Source: Rivularia sp034931125 (GTDB lineage: Bacteria > Cyanobacteriota > Cyanobacteriia > Cyanobacteriales > Nostocaceae). From it: DNA of 64,000 bases. A model generated the notes under the pieces. That model was not told where the DNA came from, made no database searches, and saw nothing but the letters and a program-made list of their open reading frames with translations. The DNA is taken from positions 1 through 64,000 of the forward strand of contig NZ_JAYGHM010000016.1 in NCBI RefSeq assembly GCF_034931125.1, written 5' to 3'. Below are positions 51,865-59,932 of the stretch, in pieces. The translations under genes and the position numbers were made by a program. Every line of letters begins with the position of its first letter. Positions within the stretch are counted from its first letter, which is position 1.

Positions 51865-53034
51865 ATGAATTTAGTCAAAAATGTATCATTAGCGGTTGCG
51901 AGTGCGGGATTTATAGTTTTGGCGGCCACTGCCGAAGCTAAAGCAGTAAACCTGACATACAAGAGTCAAATTGGCGAGCCAGGATTTGGTCCGGGGCAGC
52001 TTTTCGTTCCCCAAGGTATAACCGTACAAGATGATACCGGAAACGTTTATGTATCCAACGGTCGTGGTCTTAATCCTGATGGCTCTTTCAATCCAGACAT
52101 TGGTAATAAGGTAGAAATATTTAATCCTAGTGGTGAATATATTGGCGCAGTTGGTAAGGGTGGTAAAGGTCCCGGAGAGTTTGACGAACCTTCGGCTTTA
52201 GAATTTAGCCCTAAAAATGGGAACCTCTATGTAGGTGACGTTTTTAACAACCGTGTCAACGTTTACGATTCAAAAGGTAACTTCGTTAAAACCTTTGGGG
52301 AAGGTTTATTTGGCGGTCTTGTTGAAGGTAGAGCCTTCTTCGGACCTTCTGGAATCACATTTGATGAAGCTAACAATGTATACGTAGGAGATTTTAGTAA
52401 CGATCGCATTCTTAAATTTACTGAGGATGGCGAGTTACTCGGTAGCATTGGTAGTGCTGGTACAGAGCCAGGACAATTCCAAGGGCCTGCAGGTGTAAGA
52501 ATATCTCCAACCACCGGAAACTTCTTTGTTACTGACCAGTTTAATAACCGCGTTCAAGTACTCAGCCCTGAAGGAAAACCTCTTTTAGTCTTTGGAGAAC
52601 AAGGCACCGGAAATGGGCAGTTTAATCAGCCTATTGGTGTTGAAATAGATGATAAAGAGAACATTTATGTAGCTGACTCGATCAACAGCCGCGTTCAGGT
52701 ATTTGATAAAGAAGGTAACTTCTTAACAGCATACGGCGAACCTGCTCTAAATGCAGAAGGCAAACCTGTTGCTCCTCCTCAACTTGGTGAACCTCCTTTT
52801 GGCGATCCCTTAGACCTTACACCAGGTAGATTTAACTGGACTGCGGGTACATCATTAAAGGATGGCAAACTTTATGTAGGTGACTTTTTCCAAGGTCGCG
52901 TCCAGGTGTTAGATGTTGACCGTCATGATGGTGCTAAGAAAGTACCCGAACCTGCAACTTTGTTAGGTTTAAGCGTATTTGCACTTGCTGCTGCTGCAAC
53001 TAAATTGAGAAAGAATAAGCAACAATCTGCTTAA
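51865..53034 (+). CDS. ScyF-type NHL-repeat exported protein, copy 2
   Basis: About 389 residues from the ATG at 51865; an upstream in-frame start at 51814 would put 17 charged residues before the signal peptide (MNLVKNVSLAVASAGFIVL ... AKA) and is not credible. NHL blades match copy 1 (FFGPSGITFDEANNVYVGDF, NIYVADSINSRVQVFDKEG), and the end is a PEP-CTERM anchor, VPEPATLLGLSVFALAAAAT. The copy 1 blades differ by many substitutions, while the 3' ends are nearly identical. This is a tandem duplication with recent conversion or an unequal exchange. Confidence 0.85.
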   Translation: MNLVKNVSLAVASAGFIVLAATAEAKAVNLTYKSQIGEPGFGPGQLFVPQGITVQDDTGNVYVSNGRGLNPDGSFNPDIGNKVEIFNPSGEYIGAVGKGGKGPGEFDEPSALEFSPKNGNLYVGDVFNNRVNVYDSKGNFVKTFGEGLFGGLVEGRAFFGPSGITFDEANNVYVGDFSNDRILKFTEDGELLGSIGSAGTEPGQFQGPAGVRISPTTGNFFVTDQFNNRVQVLSPEGKPLLVFGEQGTGNGQFNQPIGVEIDDKENIYVADSINSRVQVFDKEGNFLTAYGEPALNAEGKPVAPPQLGEPPFGDPLDLTPGRFNWTAGTSLKDGKLYVGDFFQGRVQVLDVDRHDGAKKVPEPATLLGLSVFALAAAATKLRKNKQQSA

Positions 53035-53098
53035 TTTGGGTTTAGCGTTATTTTGCGCTTCTTTGGAGACGCAATATTTCTTGTTATTCCGCTAGATA

Positions 53099-53128
53099 TG
53101 GAGACGTAGCAGTGCTACGTCTCTACAT
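53099..53128. repeat. Dispersed palindrome, family C, copy 3
   Basis: tggagacgtagcagtgctacgtctctac, a near-perfect palindrome like 24689-24714, between scyF copy 2 and eboA. Spacing (65 bp after the scyF copy 2 stop) suits a terminator, but it lacks a T-run. Confidence 0.6.
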
Positions 53129-53159
53129 AAAATAAAATCTTTATTAGTACATATCTGAG

Positions 53160-54086
53160 ATGACTTTTACAATAAGTTCTGTAAAAACACAAAATATTAG
53201 CGCTGAAGACTTACTTTATCGGTGGGTATCGCGACAAGTTAATATTGAAGCTCTCAATTGGTTGAACGAAAAGCGAGAGTCAATTAGCAACGGTGCGGGG
53301 ACACGAGTATTCTTTACTGCTTTTAGTGCGGTGCCTCGTTATACGAGTAAAAATGATATCCAGCCGACTGTCGAAGAATTAGAATCAGCAGCAAACGCTT
53401 GCAACAACTGGTTTCCTGATCGCTGGACAATAGATCAAGCCGCTCGGACTTTACTGGTACTAAGTTTACCATCAGATGATGCAAATAAGTATTTGCAAAT
53501 ATTATCCCAAGTATTTGCGGCTGCCGATGTTGGCGAATTAGTGGCACTATACCAAGCATTACCGCTGCTTCCTTATCCCGAACAACTTTGCGATCGCGCT
53601 GCTGAGGGTATCCGCAGTAATATGACGGCGGTTTTCAATGCCGTTGCTTTACAAAATCCCTACCCAGCAGAGTATTTAGACAATCTGGCTTGGAATCAGA
53701 TGGTTTTAAAAGCCTTATTTGTCGGTAGTCCTTTACATTTAATTCAAGGACTCGACGAACGAGCAAACCCAGATCTAGCAAGAATGCTAGTTGATTACGC
53801 TCGCGAACGTTGGGCGGCTGGACGCGATGTATCTCCCGAATTATGGCGATGCGTGGGACGATTTGCTAATAGCGAAATATTAGCAGATTTAGAGCGCGTT
53901 TTAATTCAATCTCACGCTCAAGCTTATTCAAATGGAAGAGGACAACAGAAGTTATTAGAAAGAACTGCTGCTGCTTTAGCTTGTGCTGAATGTCCCTTAC
54001 CCCAAGCGCAATTTATTCTTGAGCAATATCCAGAATTGCAAAGCGATATTCAAGCAGGAAGACTTACTTGGAAAAACGTTCGATGA
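53160..54086 (+). CDS. eboA: EboA
   Basis: 308 residues, all-helical HEAT-like character (LYQALPLLPYPEQLCDRAAE, WNQMVLKALFVGSPLHLIQG, LDERANPDLARMLVDYARER WAAGRDV), with no signal peptide or membrane segment. EboA is the first gene of the six-gene ebo cluster found next to scytonemin genes and in algae and other bacteria. In Nostoc punctiforme ebo mutants accumulate the scytonemin monomer in the cytosol, so the cluster serves export of the monomer. The molecular action of EboA is unknown. It follows scyF copy 2 by 125 bp. Confidence 0.9.
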   Translation: MTFTISSVKTQNISAEDLLYRWVSRQVNIEALNWLNEKRESISNGAGTRVFFTAFSAVPRYTSKNDIQPTVEELESAANACNNWFPDRWTIDQAARTLLVLSLPSDDANKYLQILSQVFAAADVGELVALYQALPLLPYPEQLCDRAAEGIRSNMTAVFNAVALQNPYPAEYLDNLAWNQMVLKALFVGSPLHLIQGLDERANPDLARMLVDYARERWAAGRDVSPELWRCVGRFANSEILADLERVLIQSHAQAYSNGRGQQKLLERTAAALACAECPLPQAQFILEQYPELQSDIQAGRLTWKNVR

Positions 54087-54342
54087 AATGGGTAATGGGT
54101 AATGGGTAATGGGTAATAGATTGAAAAGCTTACTTTGTTCCTAATCCCTAATTTCCGAAATTTAAAATCCTAAATTCCAACTTCTCACCGATCGCTCTTT
54201 AATCCTAACTATCTTAATTACCAACTACCAATCACCAATCACCAATCACCAATTACCAACTACCAATCACCAACTACCAATTACCAATTACCAACTACCA
54301 ATCACCAATTACCAATTACCAACTACCAATTACCAATTACTA
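54087..54342 (+). repeat. Heptamer arrays between eboA and eboB
   Basis: gggtaat units at about 54090-54117, then about 130 bp of accaatc/accaact/accaatt units (54215-54342). The array reaches to within about 12 bp of the eboB start, so its length determines the spacing of any upstream signal. Confidence 0.9.
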
Positions 54343-54353
54343 AAATTCTTATT

Positions 54354-55262
54354 ATGTATATCGATCCACATATTCACATGAGTTCGCGCACTACCGATGA
54401 TTACGAGAGAATGCGTGATGCGGGTATTGTTGCGGTAATTGAACCTGCTTTCTGGATGGGACAACCCCGGACTAATATTGGTTCTTTTCAAGATTACTTT
54501 AGCAGTTTGGTGGGCTGGGAACGTTTTCGAGCGTCGCAGTTTGGCATTAAACATTACTGCACAATCGGTTTGAACTCGAAGGAAGCTAATAACGAACCTT
54601 TAGCGGAACAGGTGATGGAATTATTGCCTTTGTACGCTTGTAAAGAAGGTGTGGTTGCGATCGGTGAAATCGGTTACGACGATATGACACCTGCGGAAGA
54701 TAAGTATTTTCGCTTGCAGTTGGAACTGGCGAAAGAGCTTGATATGTTGGTGATGATTCATACACCACACCGCGATAAAAGAGCGGGTACTATTCACAGT
54801 ATGGATGTATGTATAGAGCATGGTTTAGAGCCATCAAAGGTGATTGTAGATCATAACAACGAAGAAACCGTAAAAGATGTATTAGATAGGGGCTTTTGGG
54901 CGGCGTTTACAATTTATCCTAATACAAAAATGGGTAACGCTCGCATGGTGGAAGTCGTGCGTGAATACGGTTGCGATCGCATCATTGTAGACAGTAGCGC
55001 TGACTGGGGAGTAAGCGATCCTTTAGCGGTACCGAAAACTGCTCAATTAATGCTAGAGAGAGGAATCCCACAAGCGCATATGCGAGCTACTTGTTACGAA
55101 AACGCTCTTGCAGCATATAGCCAAAGTGGTCAAATTCAGGAATCTGACTGGTTAAATCTATCACCAATCGACCAGCGGGAATTATTTAGCGGTAACTCCG
55201 TACTACGCGGACAGAAACCAGTTGTCGAAGAATCTACTACGGAATTTGCATTGATTGAATAA
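54354..55262 (+). CDS. eboB: EboB, TatD-family metal-dependent hydrolase
   Basis: 302 residues, a TIM-barrel hydrolase. Metal ligands are visible in the opening MYIDPHIHMSS (H-x-H), the Glu in VAIGEIGYDDM, the His in MVMIHTPHRD, the His in IVDHNNEE and the Asp in IIVDSSADWG. The family includes TatD DNases and phosphotriesterase relatives, but the substrate in the ebo pathway is not known. It is cytosolic. Positioned second in the ebo order. Confidence 0.9.
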   Translation: MYIDPHIHMSSRTTDDYERMRDAGIVAVIEPAFWMGQPRTNIGSFQDYFSSLVGWERFRASQFGIKHYCTIGLNSKEANNEPLAEQVMELLPLYACKEGVVAIGEIGYDDMTPAEDKYFRLQLELAKELDMLVMIHTPHRDKRAGTIHSMDVCIEHGLEPSKVIVDHNNEETVKDVLDRGFWAAFTIYPNTKMGNARMVEVVREYGCDRIIVDSSADWGVSDPLAVPKTAQLMLERGIPQAHMRATCYENALAAYSQSGQIQESDWLNLSPIDQRELFSGNSVLRGQKPVVEESTTEFALIE

Positions 55263-55384
55263 TAACTGGGTATGGGGCATGGGTTAAAGGTCAAAGGTCA
55301 AAGGGAATAATTTCTACCCCCTCTCCCCATCCCCTTGTCTCCTTGTCCCCCCATCCCCTCTTCCCCATCTACCCCCTCTTTAAA
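55263..55384 (+). repeat. Octamer-type repeats before eboC
   Basis: tctccccatccccttg, ccccatccc, tcttccccatctacccc: degenerate members of the atctcccc octamer at about 55314-55380. Again right in front of an ebo gene. Confidence 0.7.
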
Positions 55385-55386
55385 TC

Positions 55387-56289
55387 ATGATGAACGTAGC
55401 AACTTTAAACACTAACCGCCTCTGGGCATATCTACAGTTAACGCGACCTGCTAATATTGTCACTGCTTGGGCGGATGTACTGGCGGGTATTGCGGCTGCG
55501 GGTTTCGCTATTTCACTTAATCCGGTATCTGTTATATGCTTACTTATAGCTACTACTGGTTTATACGGTGGTGGTGTTGTATTTAATGATGTTTTTGATG
55601 CCGAATTGGACGCGAAGGAAAGACCAGAACGACCGATTCCTAGCGGTAGGGCAACTTTTAGGGGAGCAGCTTTTTTCGGAAGCATACTTTTGATTGTTGG
55701 TGTATCTGCTGCGGCTCAAGTTTCGTTGTTGAGTATGGCGATCGCGATCGGGGTTGCAGCTGCGGCTTTACTTTACGACGCTTACGGAAAACATCACACG
55801 TTTTTGGGCCCTTTAAATATGGGCATTTGTCGTGGTGGTAATCTACTGTTGGGTGTAAGTATTTTATCGCCGATGCTTGCAGAAAGTTGGTATTTGGCTT
55901 TAATTCCGATTACCTACATTGCTGCAATTACAGCTATCAGCCAAGGTGAAGTACACGGTGGTAAACGCAGTACGGGCATTGTAGCTTTAGTACTAATGGG
56001 CGCGGTTATTACGGGGCTTTTAGGGCTAGGTGGGCTAAACAAATCTAACCTTGTGGCAGTAGTACCATTCGTGATTTTACTGAGTGGACGAGTGTTATTA
56101 CCTTTCATTAAAGCTGTGAGTGAACCAAGCGCTGAAAATATACGTACAGCAGTGCGATCGGGCGTTTTGTCTCTTATAGTATTAGATGCAACAATCAGCT
56201 GTAGTTTTGCCGGTTTACCCTATGGCTTGTTAGTATTAATTTTACTACCTATTTCTATGGTATTAGCACGATTGTTTGCGGTTACTTGA
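55387..56289 (+). CDS. eboC: EboC, UbiA-family membrane prenyltransferase-like protein
   Basis: 300 residues with about eight or nine hydrophobic helices. UbiA motifs are present: GGGVVFNDVFDAELDAKERPERP with an N-D-x3-D-x-E-x-D pattern for metal-diphosphate binding, then ALLYDAYGKHHTFLGPLNMGICRGGN as the second aspartate region (D reduced to YDAYGK). EboC is the only integral membrane enzyme of the ebo set and may prenylate a carrier or the pathway compound. Established: ebo genes are needed for monomer export. Inferred: a membrane-bound prenylated intermediate. Confidence 0.9.
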   Translation: MMNVATLNTNRLWAYLQLTRPANIVTAWADVLAGIAAAGFAISLNPVSVICLLIATTGLYGGGVVFNDVFDAELDAKERPERPIPSGRATFRGAAFFGSILLIVGVSAAAQVSLLSMAIAIGVAAAALLYDAYGKHHTFLGPLNMGICRGGNLLLGVSILSPMLAESWYLALIPITYIAAITAISQGEVHGGKRSTGIVALVLMGAVITGLLGLGGLNKSNLVAVVPFVILLSGRVLLPFIKAVSEPSAENIRTAVRSGVLSLIVLDATISCSFAGLPYGLLVLILLPISMVLARLFAVT

Positions 56290-56394
56290 AGGAGTTAAGA
56301 GTGAGGAGTTAAGAATTAAAAGTTTTTTGATATCGATACCCTATTACCAATTACTAATTAACAATTACCAATTCCCTATATAAAATCGATGTAA

Positions 56395-57672
56395 ATGCAG
56401 ATTCTAATTTATTCTTATAATTATCATCCCGAACCGATCGGAATTGCTCCTTTGATGACTGAACTTGCGGAAGGATTAGTTAAAAAAGGGCATCAGGTGC
56501 GAGTGATTACAGGTATGCCAAATTATCCACAGCGCGAGATTTACGAGGAATATCGGGGTAAGTGGTATGTTACGGAAGAGATAAATGGCGTAACCGTTCA
56601 ACGTTGTTATTTAAGAATTAAATCTAAGCCCAATTTAATTGATCGGTTGCTATTAGAATTAAGCTTTGTATTCACAAGTTTGCCACAAGCTGTGAATGGT
56701 TGGCGACCTGATGTGATTCTTCTCACTGTTCCACCTTTATTGGTTTCACTCCCTGCGACTTTATTAGGATGGTTTTATAATTGTCCGGTAGTGTTGAATG
56801 TACAGGATATTTTACCAGAAGCTGCAATAAAAACTGGATTTTTGAAGAATAAATTCATGATTCGCGCATTGGAAGCTTTAGAGAAATTTTCCTACAAAAA
56901 AGCTCATACAATTAGCGTAATTGCTGATGGATTTGTCAAAAATTTAGTTAATAAAAAAGTACCAATTAATAAGATTGCCTGCATTCCTAACTGGGTAGAT
57001 GTAAATTTTATTCGTCCATTGCCACAACAAGCTAAAAATTGGAAGGCTATTCATCAATTTGATGATAAGTTTGTTGTGCTTTATTCGGGAAATATTGCTT
57101 TAACTCAAGGTTTAGAAACGGTAATAGAAACAGCAGCATCATTAAGTCATGTTCCTGAAATTGCTTTTGTGATTGCGGGTGAATCAAAAGCTTTGAAAAG
57201 ATTACAAAAACATTGTTTAGCTTGTGGTGCGGATAATGTTTTACTGCTACCTTTACAACCGCGAGAAAAATTACCGGAAATGTTAGCGGCTGCTGATGTG
57301 GGTTTGGTTGTGCAAAAAAGCAACGTAATTTCTTTCAATATGCCTTCCAAAATCCCGCTGCTATTAGCTTCTGGAAGTCCAATCATTGCTTCCGTTCCGG
57401 CTTCTGGTACAGCAGCCCGTGCAGTCCGACAAAGCGGTGGTGGTGTAGTTGTCGAACCAGAATCACCTCAAGATTTAGCTGCGGCAATTATGAGTTTATA
57501 TTCTAATCCTGTTTTAACGGCAAAGCTAGGTGAAAAGGCAAGAAAATTTGCTGTCGATCGCTATTCTTTTGAACAAGCATTAATTGCTTACGAAGCTGTT
57601 TTTTCTCAAGCTTGCAAGGTACCTCGTTTGTTACCAGCAATGCAAAAGAAGTTAGGAATTAAACAATTTTAG
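56395..57672 (+). CDS. WcaI-like glycosyltransferase (GT4 type) inside the ebo genes
   Basis: 425 residues. GT-B fold: N-terminal MQILIYSYNYHPEPIGIAPL, the donor-side acceptor loop VVLNVQDILPEAAIK, and the GT4 C-terminal signature (YSGNIALTQGLETVIETA; FNMPSKIPLLLASGSPIIAS with the E-x7-E region degenerate as VVEPESPQDLAA). It resembles the colanic-acid transferase WcaI in residue order. It sits between eboC and tyrA on the same strand. Nothing in the core scytonemin pathway calls for a glycosyltransferase, so it may modify the sheath polysaccharide or the pigment itself. It could also be an unrelated passenger gene. Confidence 0.8.
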   Translation: MQILIYSYNYHPEPIGIAPLMTELAEGLVKKGHQVRVITGMPNYPQREIYEEYRGKWYVTEEINGVTVQRCYLRIKSKPNLIDRLLLELSFVFTSLPQAVNGWRPDVILLTVPPLLVSLPATLLGWFYNCPVVLNVQDILPEAAIKTGFLKNKFMIRALEALEKFSYKKAHTISVIADGFVKNLVNKKVPINKIACIPNWVDVNFIRPLPQQAKNWKAIHQFDDKFVVLYSGNIALTQGLETVIETAASLSHVPEIAFVIAGESKALKRLQKHCLACGADNVLLLPLQPREKLPEMLAAADVGLVVQKSNVISFNMPSKIPLLLASGSPIIASVPASGTAARAVRQSGGGVVVEPESPQDLAAAIMSLYSNPVLTAKLGEKARKFAVDRYSFEQALIAYEAVFSQACKVPRLLPAMQKKLGIKQF

Positions 57673-57953
57673 ATTTTAGATTTTAAATTTTATAATTTAG
57701 ACTGTTGATTGAAAGACTTAGGGAACAGGCTGAATAATCAAATAATCCGGTTCAGTAAATAAATCAAAAACTAAATATAAGTCAATTAAATAATAATATA
57801 TCAAGTCAATTCTATTAAGTATTTATTAATATAGGGATACACCTCAGTTTGTGCGAATACAAAACGCAATAAAATATTTCTAGGCAATCTGACATTTTTT
57901 ATCGTTTTAATATCGATACATTAATTACAAACTACAAATTAAAACTTATATTT
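57673..57953. other. Spacer before tyrA
   Basis: 281 bp, A+T-rich with no gene. The break between the glycosyltransferase and tyrA suggests a new promoter, but no clear motif is visible. Confidence 0.35.
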
Positions 57954-58874
57954 ATGACTTCTAACAAGTTAAATAAAAGCGAATATCGAAAAATTACCAT
58001 CATCGGTGGATGCGGTCAGATGGGGCAATTTTTTAGCCGCGAACTTTCATCTGTAGGTCATCAAGTTTGCGCTTTTGGGAACCAAGATTGGTTCCGTGCG
58101 GATGAATTGCTAAATGATGCCGATTTAGTGATAATTTCGGTTCCGATTGAACGAACGGTAGAGGTAATTAAACGTGCTGCTCAATATCTTAAACCAACCA
58201 CTGCGATCGCCGATATTACCAGCGTCAAAACTGAACCCGTAAAAGCAATGTTGGAGTACCACAAAGGTGCTGTAATGGGTTTGCATCCGATGTTTGGTCC
58301 AAAAGTTGAATGTTTTGCCGAACAAATTATGGTGGTATGTTCGGGACGAAATGACGATGAGTTTCGATGGTTGTTAGATTTCTTTGTAGATCGAGGTAGC
58401 AAGCTAGTAGAATCTACCCCCGAAGAACACGATCAAATGATGGTAATTGTTCAAGCAATGCGGCATTTTGCTCGGTTTAGTTTGGGTGTATTTTTAGCTG
58501 AAGAAAATATTGATATTCAGCGTAGTTTATTAATGTCGAGTCCTACCTATCGTCAAGAAATCGATATTATCAAGCGTTTATTTGCTCAAAGTTCGCATTT
58601 ATGTGCGGATATTATGTTAGCAACTGAAGAAAGATGTGAAGCGATAGTTTCTCTTGCCGAAACTTACAGCCGTTTAGCTAAACTTGTGCAGCAAAAAGAT
58701 AGAGAAGCGTTAATTAAAGAATTTGAATCTACTCAAAGTTTTTTTAATCAAGTTTTAGATTTTGAAGAAAACAACACGGGAGAGGTGAATGATTATCTGA
58801 TAAATAATAAATTTACTTTCTCACAAAAGATTAATCAAGATAAAAAAACTGGAAGTGTCTTGCTTCCTACTTAA
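57954..58874 (+). CDS. tyrA: TyrA, prephenate dehydrogenase
   Basis: 306 residues. Rossmann motif IIGGCGQMGQFFS, then LVIISVPIE, the IADITSVKTEP segment, the catalytic region VMGLHPMFGPK at about 101-111 with its His, and VQAMRHFARFSLG. The E. coli TyrA-type sequence lacks the chorismate mutase half. It makes p-hydroxyphenylpyruvate, the second substrate of ScyA. A tyrA is part of the Nostoc punctiforme scytonemin region too, where aro and trp genes accompany it; none of those is seen here. Residues after about 270 are a variable tail. Confidence 0.9.
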   Translation: MTSNKLNKSEYRKITIIGGCGQMGQFFSRELSSVGHQVCAFGNQDWFRADELLNDADLVIISVPIERTVEVIKRAAQYLKPTTAIADITSVKTEPVKAMLEYHKGAVMGLHPMFGPKVECFAEQIMVVCSGRNDDEFRWLLDFFVDRGSKLVESTPEEHDQMMVIVQAMRHFARFSLGVFLAEENIDIQRSLLMSSPTYRQEIDIIKRLFAQSSHLCADIMLATEERCEAIVSLAETYSRLAKLVQQKDREALIKEFESTQSFFNQVLDFEENNTGEVNDYLINNKFTFSQKINQDKKTGSVLLPT

Positions 58875-59021
58875 TTACTCTTATCGCGGTGAAAGATTAC
58901 CCATATAAGGGAGTAAGGGGTAGGGAGTAAAGGGAGAAGAAAATATATCGGTAATCTTGGAGAATGATGGGACTAATATGCATTATCACTACTGCCTTAT
59001 CGCTACTCCCTTGTCCTAATA

Positions 59022-59114
59022 TATAGCGGTTTCGCCTCCGGCACCCCTTTCATTACTAAGGAGAGGGGAAGGGGTGAGGTTCGATCTGTATTGTATCCAA
59101 GTGAAAACCACTGT
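59022..59114 (+). repeat. MITE-like element, family A, copy 4
   Basis: tatagcggtttcgcctccgg at the left, taaggagaggggaaggggtg in the middle and aaaaccactgta at the right. It lies between tyrA and the dsbA-like gene. The rest of 58875-59161 holds heptamer-like ggagtaa runs and no gene. Confidence 0.75.
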
Positions 59115-59161
59115 AACTTTTAAACCTAACCTACTTAATTGTATATGGTTAAATAAAAACT

Positions 59162-59791
59162 ATGCAAATAGATATATTTCATGATACTGTATGTCCCTGG
59201 TGTCGAATTGGTAAAAAACATCTTTTTGATGCACTTTCAGAATCCAAATTAGAAGAATTAGATATTCGCTGGCATCCTTTTCTGTTAGATAATTCTGTTC
59301 CTAATGAGGGATACGAATTTCGCGATTTCATGCAGCAGCGCAAAGGAATGTCAGCACAACAATTACAGCAAATGTTTGATTATACGCGCAGCATGGGTGA
59401 AGCTGTTGGTGTAAATTTGGATTTTGAAAAAGTGCGATTGGCTGTTAATACTACTCTTTCTCACCGATTAATCGAATTAGCCCCATCAAGTCTTAAAAGT
59501 CAAGTTGTGGAAGCAATTTATCAGGCTTATTTTGAAGAGGGTTTAAACTTAGGAAATATTGATGTAATTGTCGCGATCGCTAAATCATCTGGAATGGATT
59601 CTCCCGAATTAGCACAACAGTTAAATGATAAAAATGCTCGCGATGCGATTGCGATCAAATCAGATCATGCTCGAAGTTTAGGTATCAATAGTGTGCCTTT
59701 TTTTATTATTAATAACGAAGTGAAAATTAACGGTTCTCAGTCGAAAGAAACGTTTAATTCAATTATTAATGACCAATTATCAATTAAGTAA
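59162..59791 (+). CDS. DsbA/FrnE-like thiol oxidoreductase
   Basis: 209 residues. The active site CPWCRIGKKHL lies at about 11-21, after MQIDIFHDTV, with no signal peptide. The cis-Pro loop is SVPFFIINN. The chain matches the FrnE/DsbA-like thioredoxin family. A dsbA gene is likewise part of the N. punctiforme scytonemin region. A role in oxidising pathway proteins or in the final dimerisation of the monomer is conjecture; a cytosolic protein would act before export. Confidence 0.85.
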   Translation: MQIDIFHDTVCPWCRIGKKHLFDALSESKLEELDIRWHPFLLDNSVPNEGYEFRDFMQQRKGMSAQQLQQMFDYTRSMGEAVGVNLDFEKVRLAVNTTLSHRLIELAPSSLKSQVVEAIYQAYFEEGLNLGNIDVIVAIAKSSGMDSPELAQQLNDKNARDAIAIKSDHARSLGINSVPFFIINNEVKINGSQSKETFNSIINDQLSIK

Positions 59792-59926
59792 GTGAGTACA
59801 AACAAACCCAACTATGTAACAGAATGAAAAAAAAGCTTTTCGAGAAGCCGCTTGCATATCTACAAACTTTTGCCTCTATCCCCTATTCCCTTGTCCTAAT
59901 TACGATTTTCAACTCTGACGTACTTA
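59785..59926 (+). repeat. MITE-like element, family B, copy 2
   Basis: Left end taagtaagtgagtaca, inner caactatgtaacagaatg and ccctattcccttgtccta, right end ctgacgtactta. Compare 18296-18408. It overlaps the last codons of the dsbA-like gene and fills the gap to eboD. Confidence 0.65.
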
Positions 59927-59932
59927 TTAATC

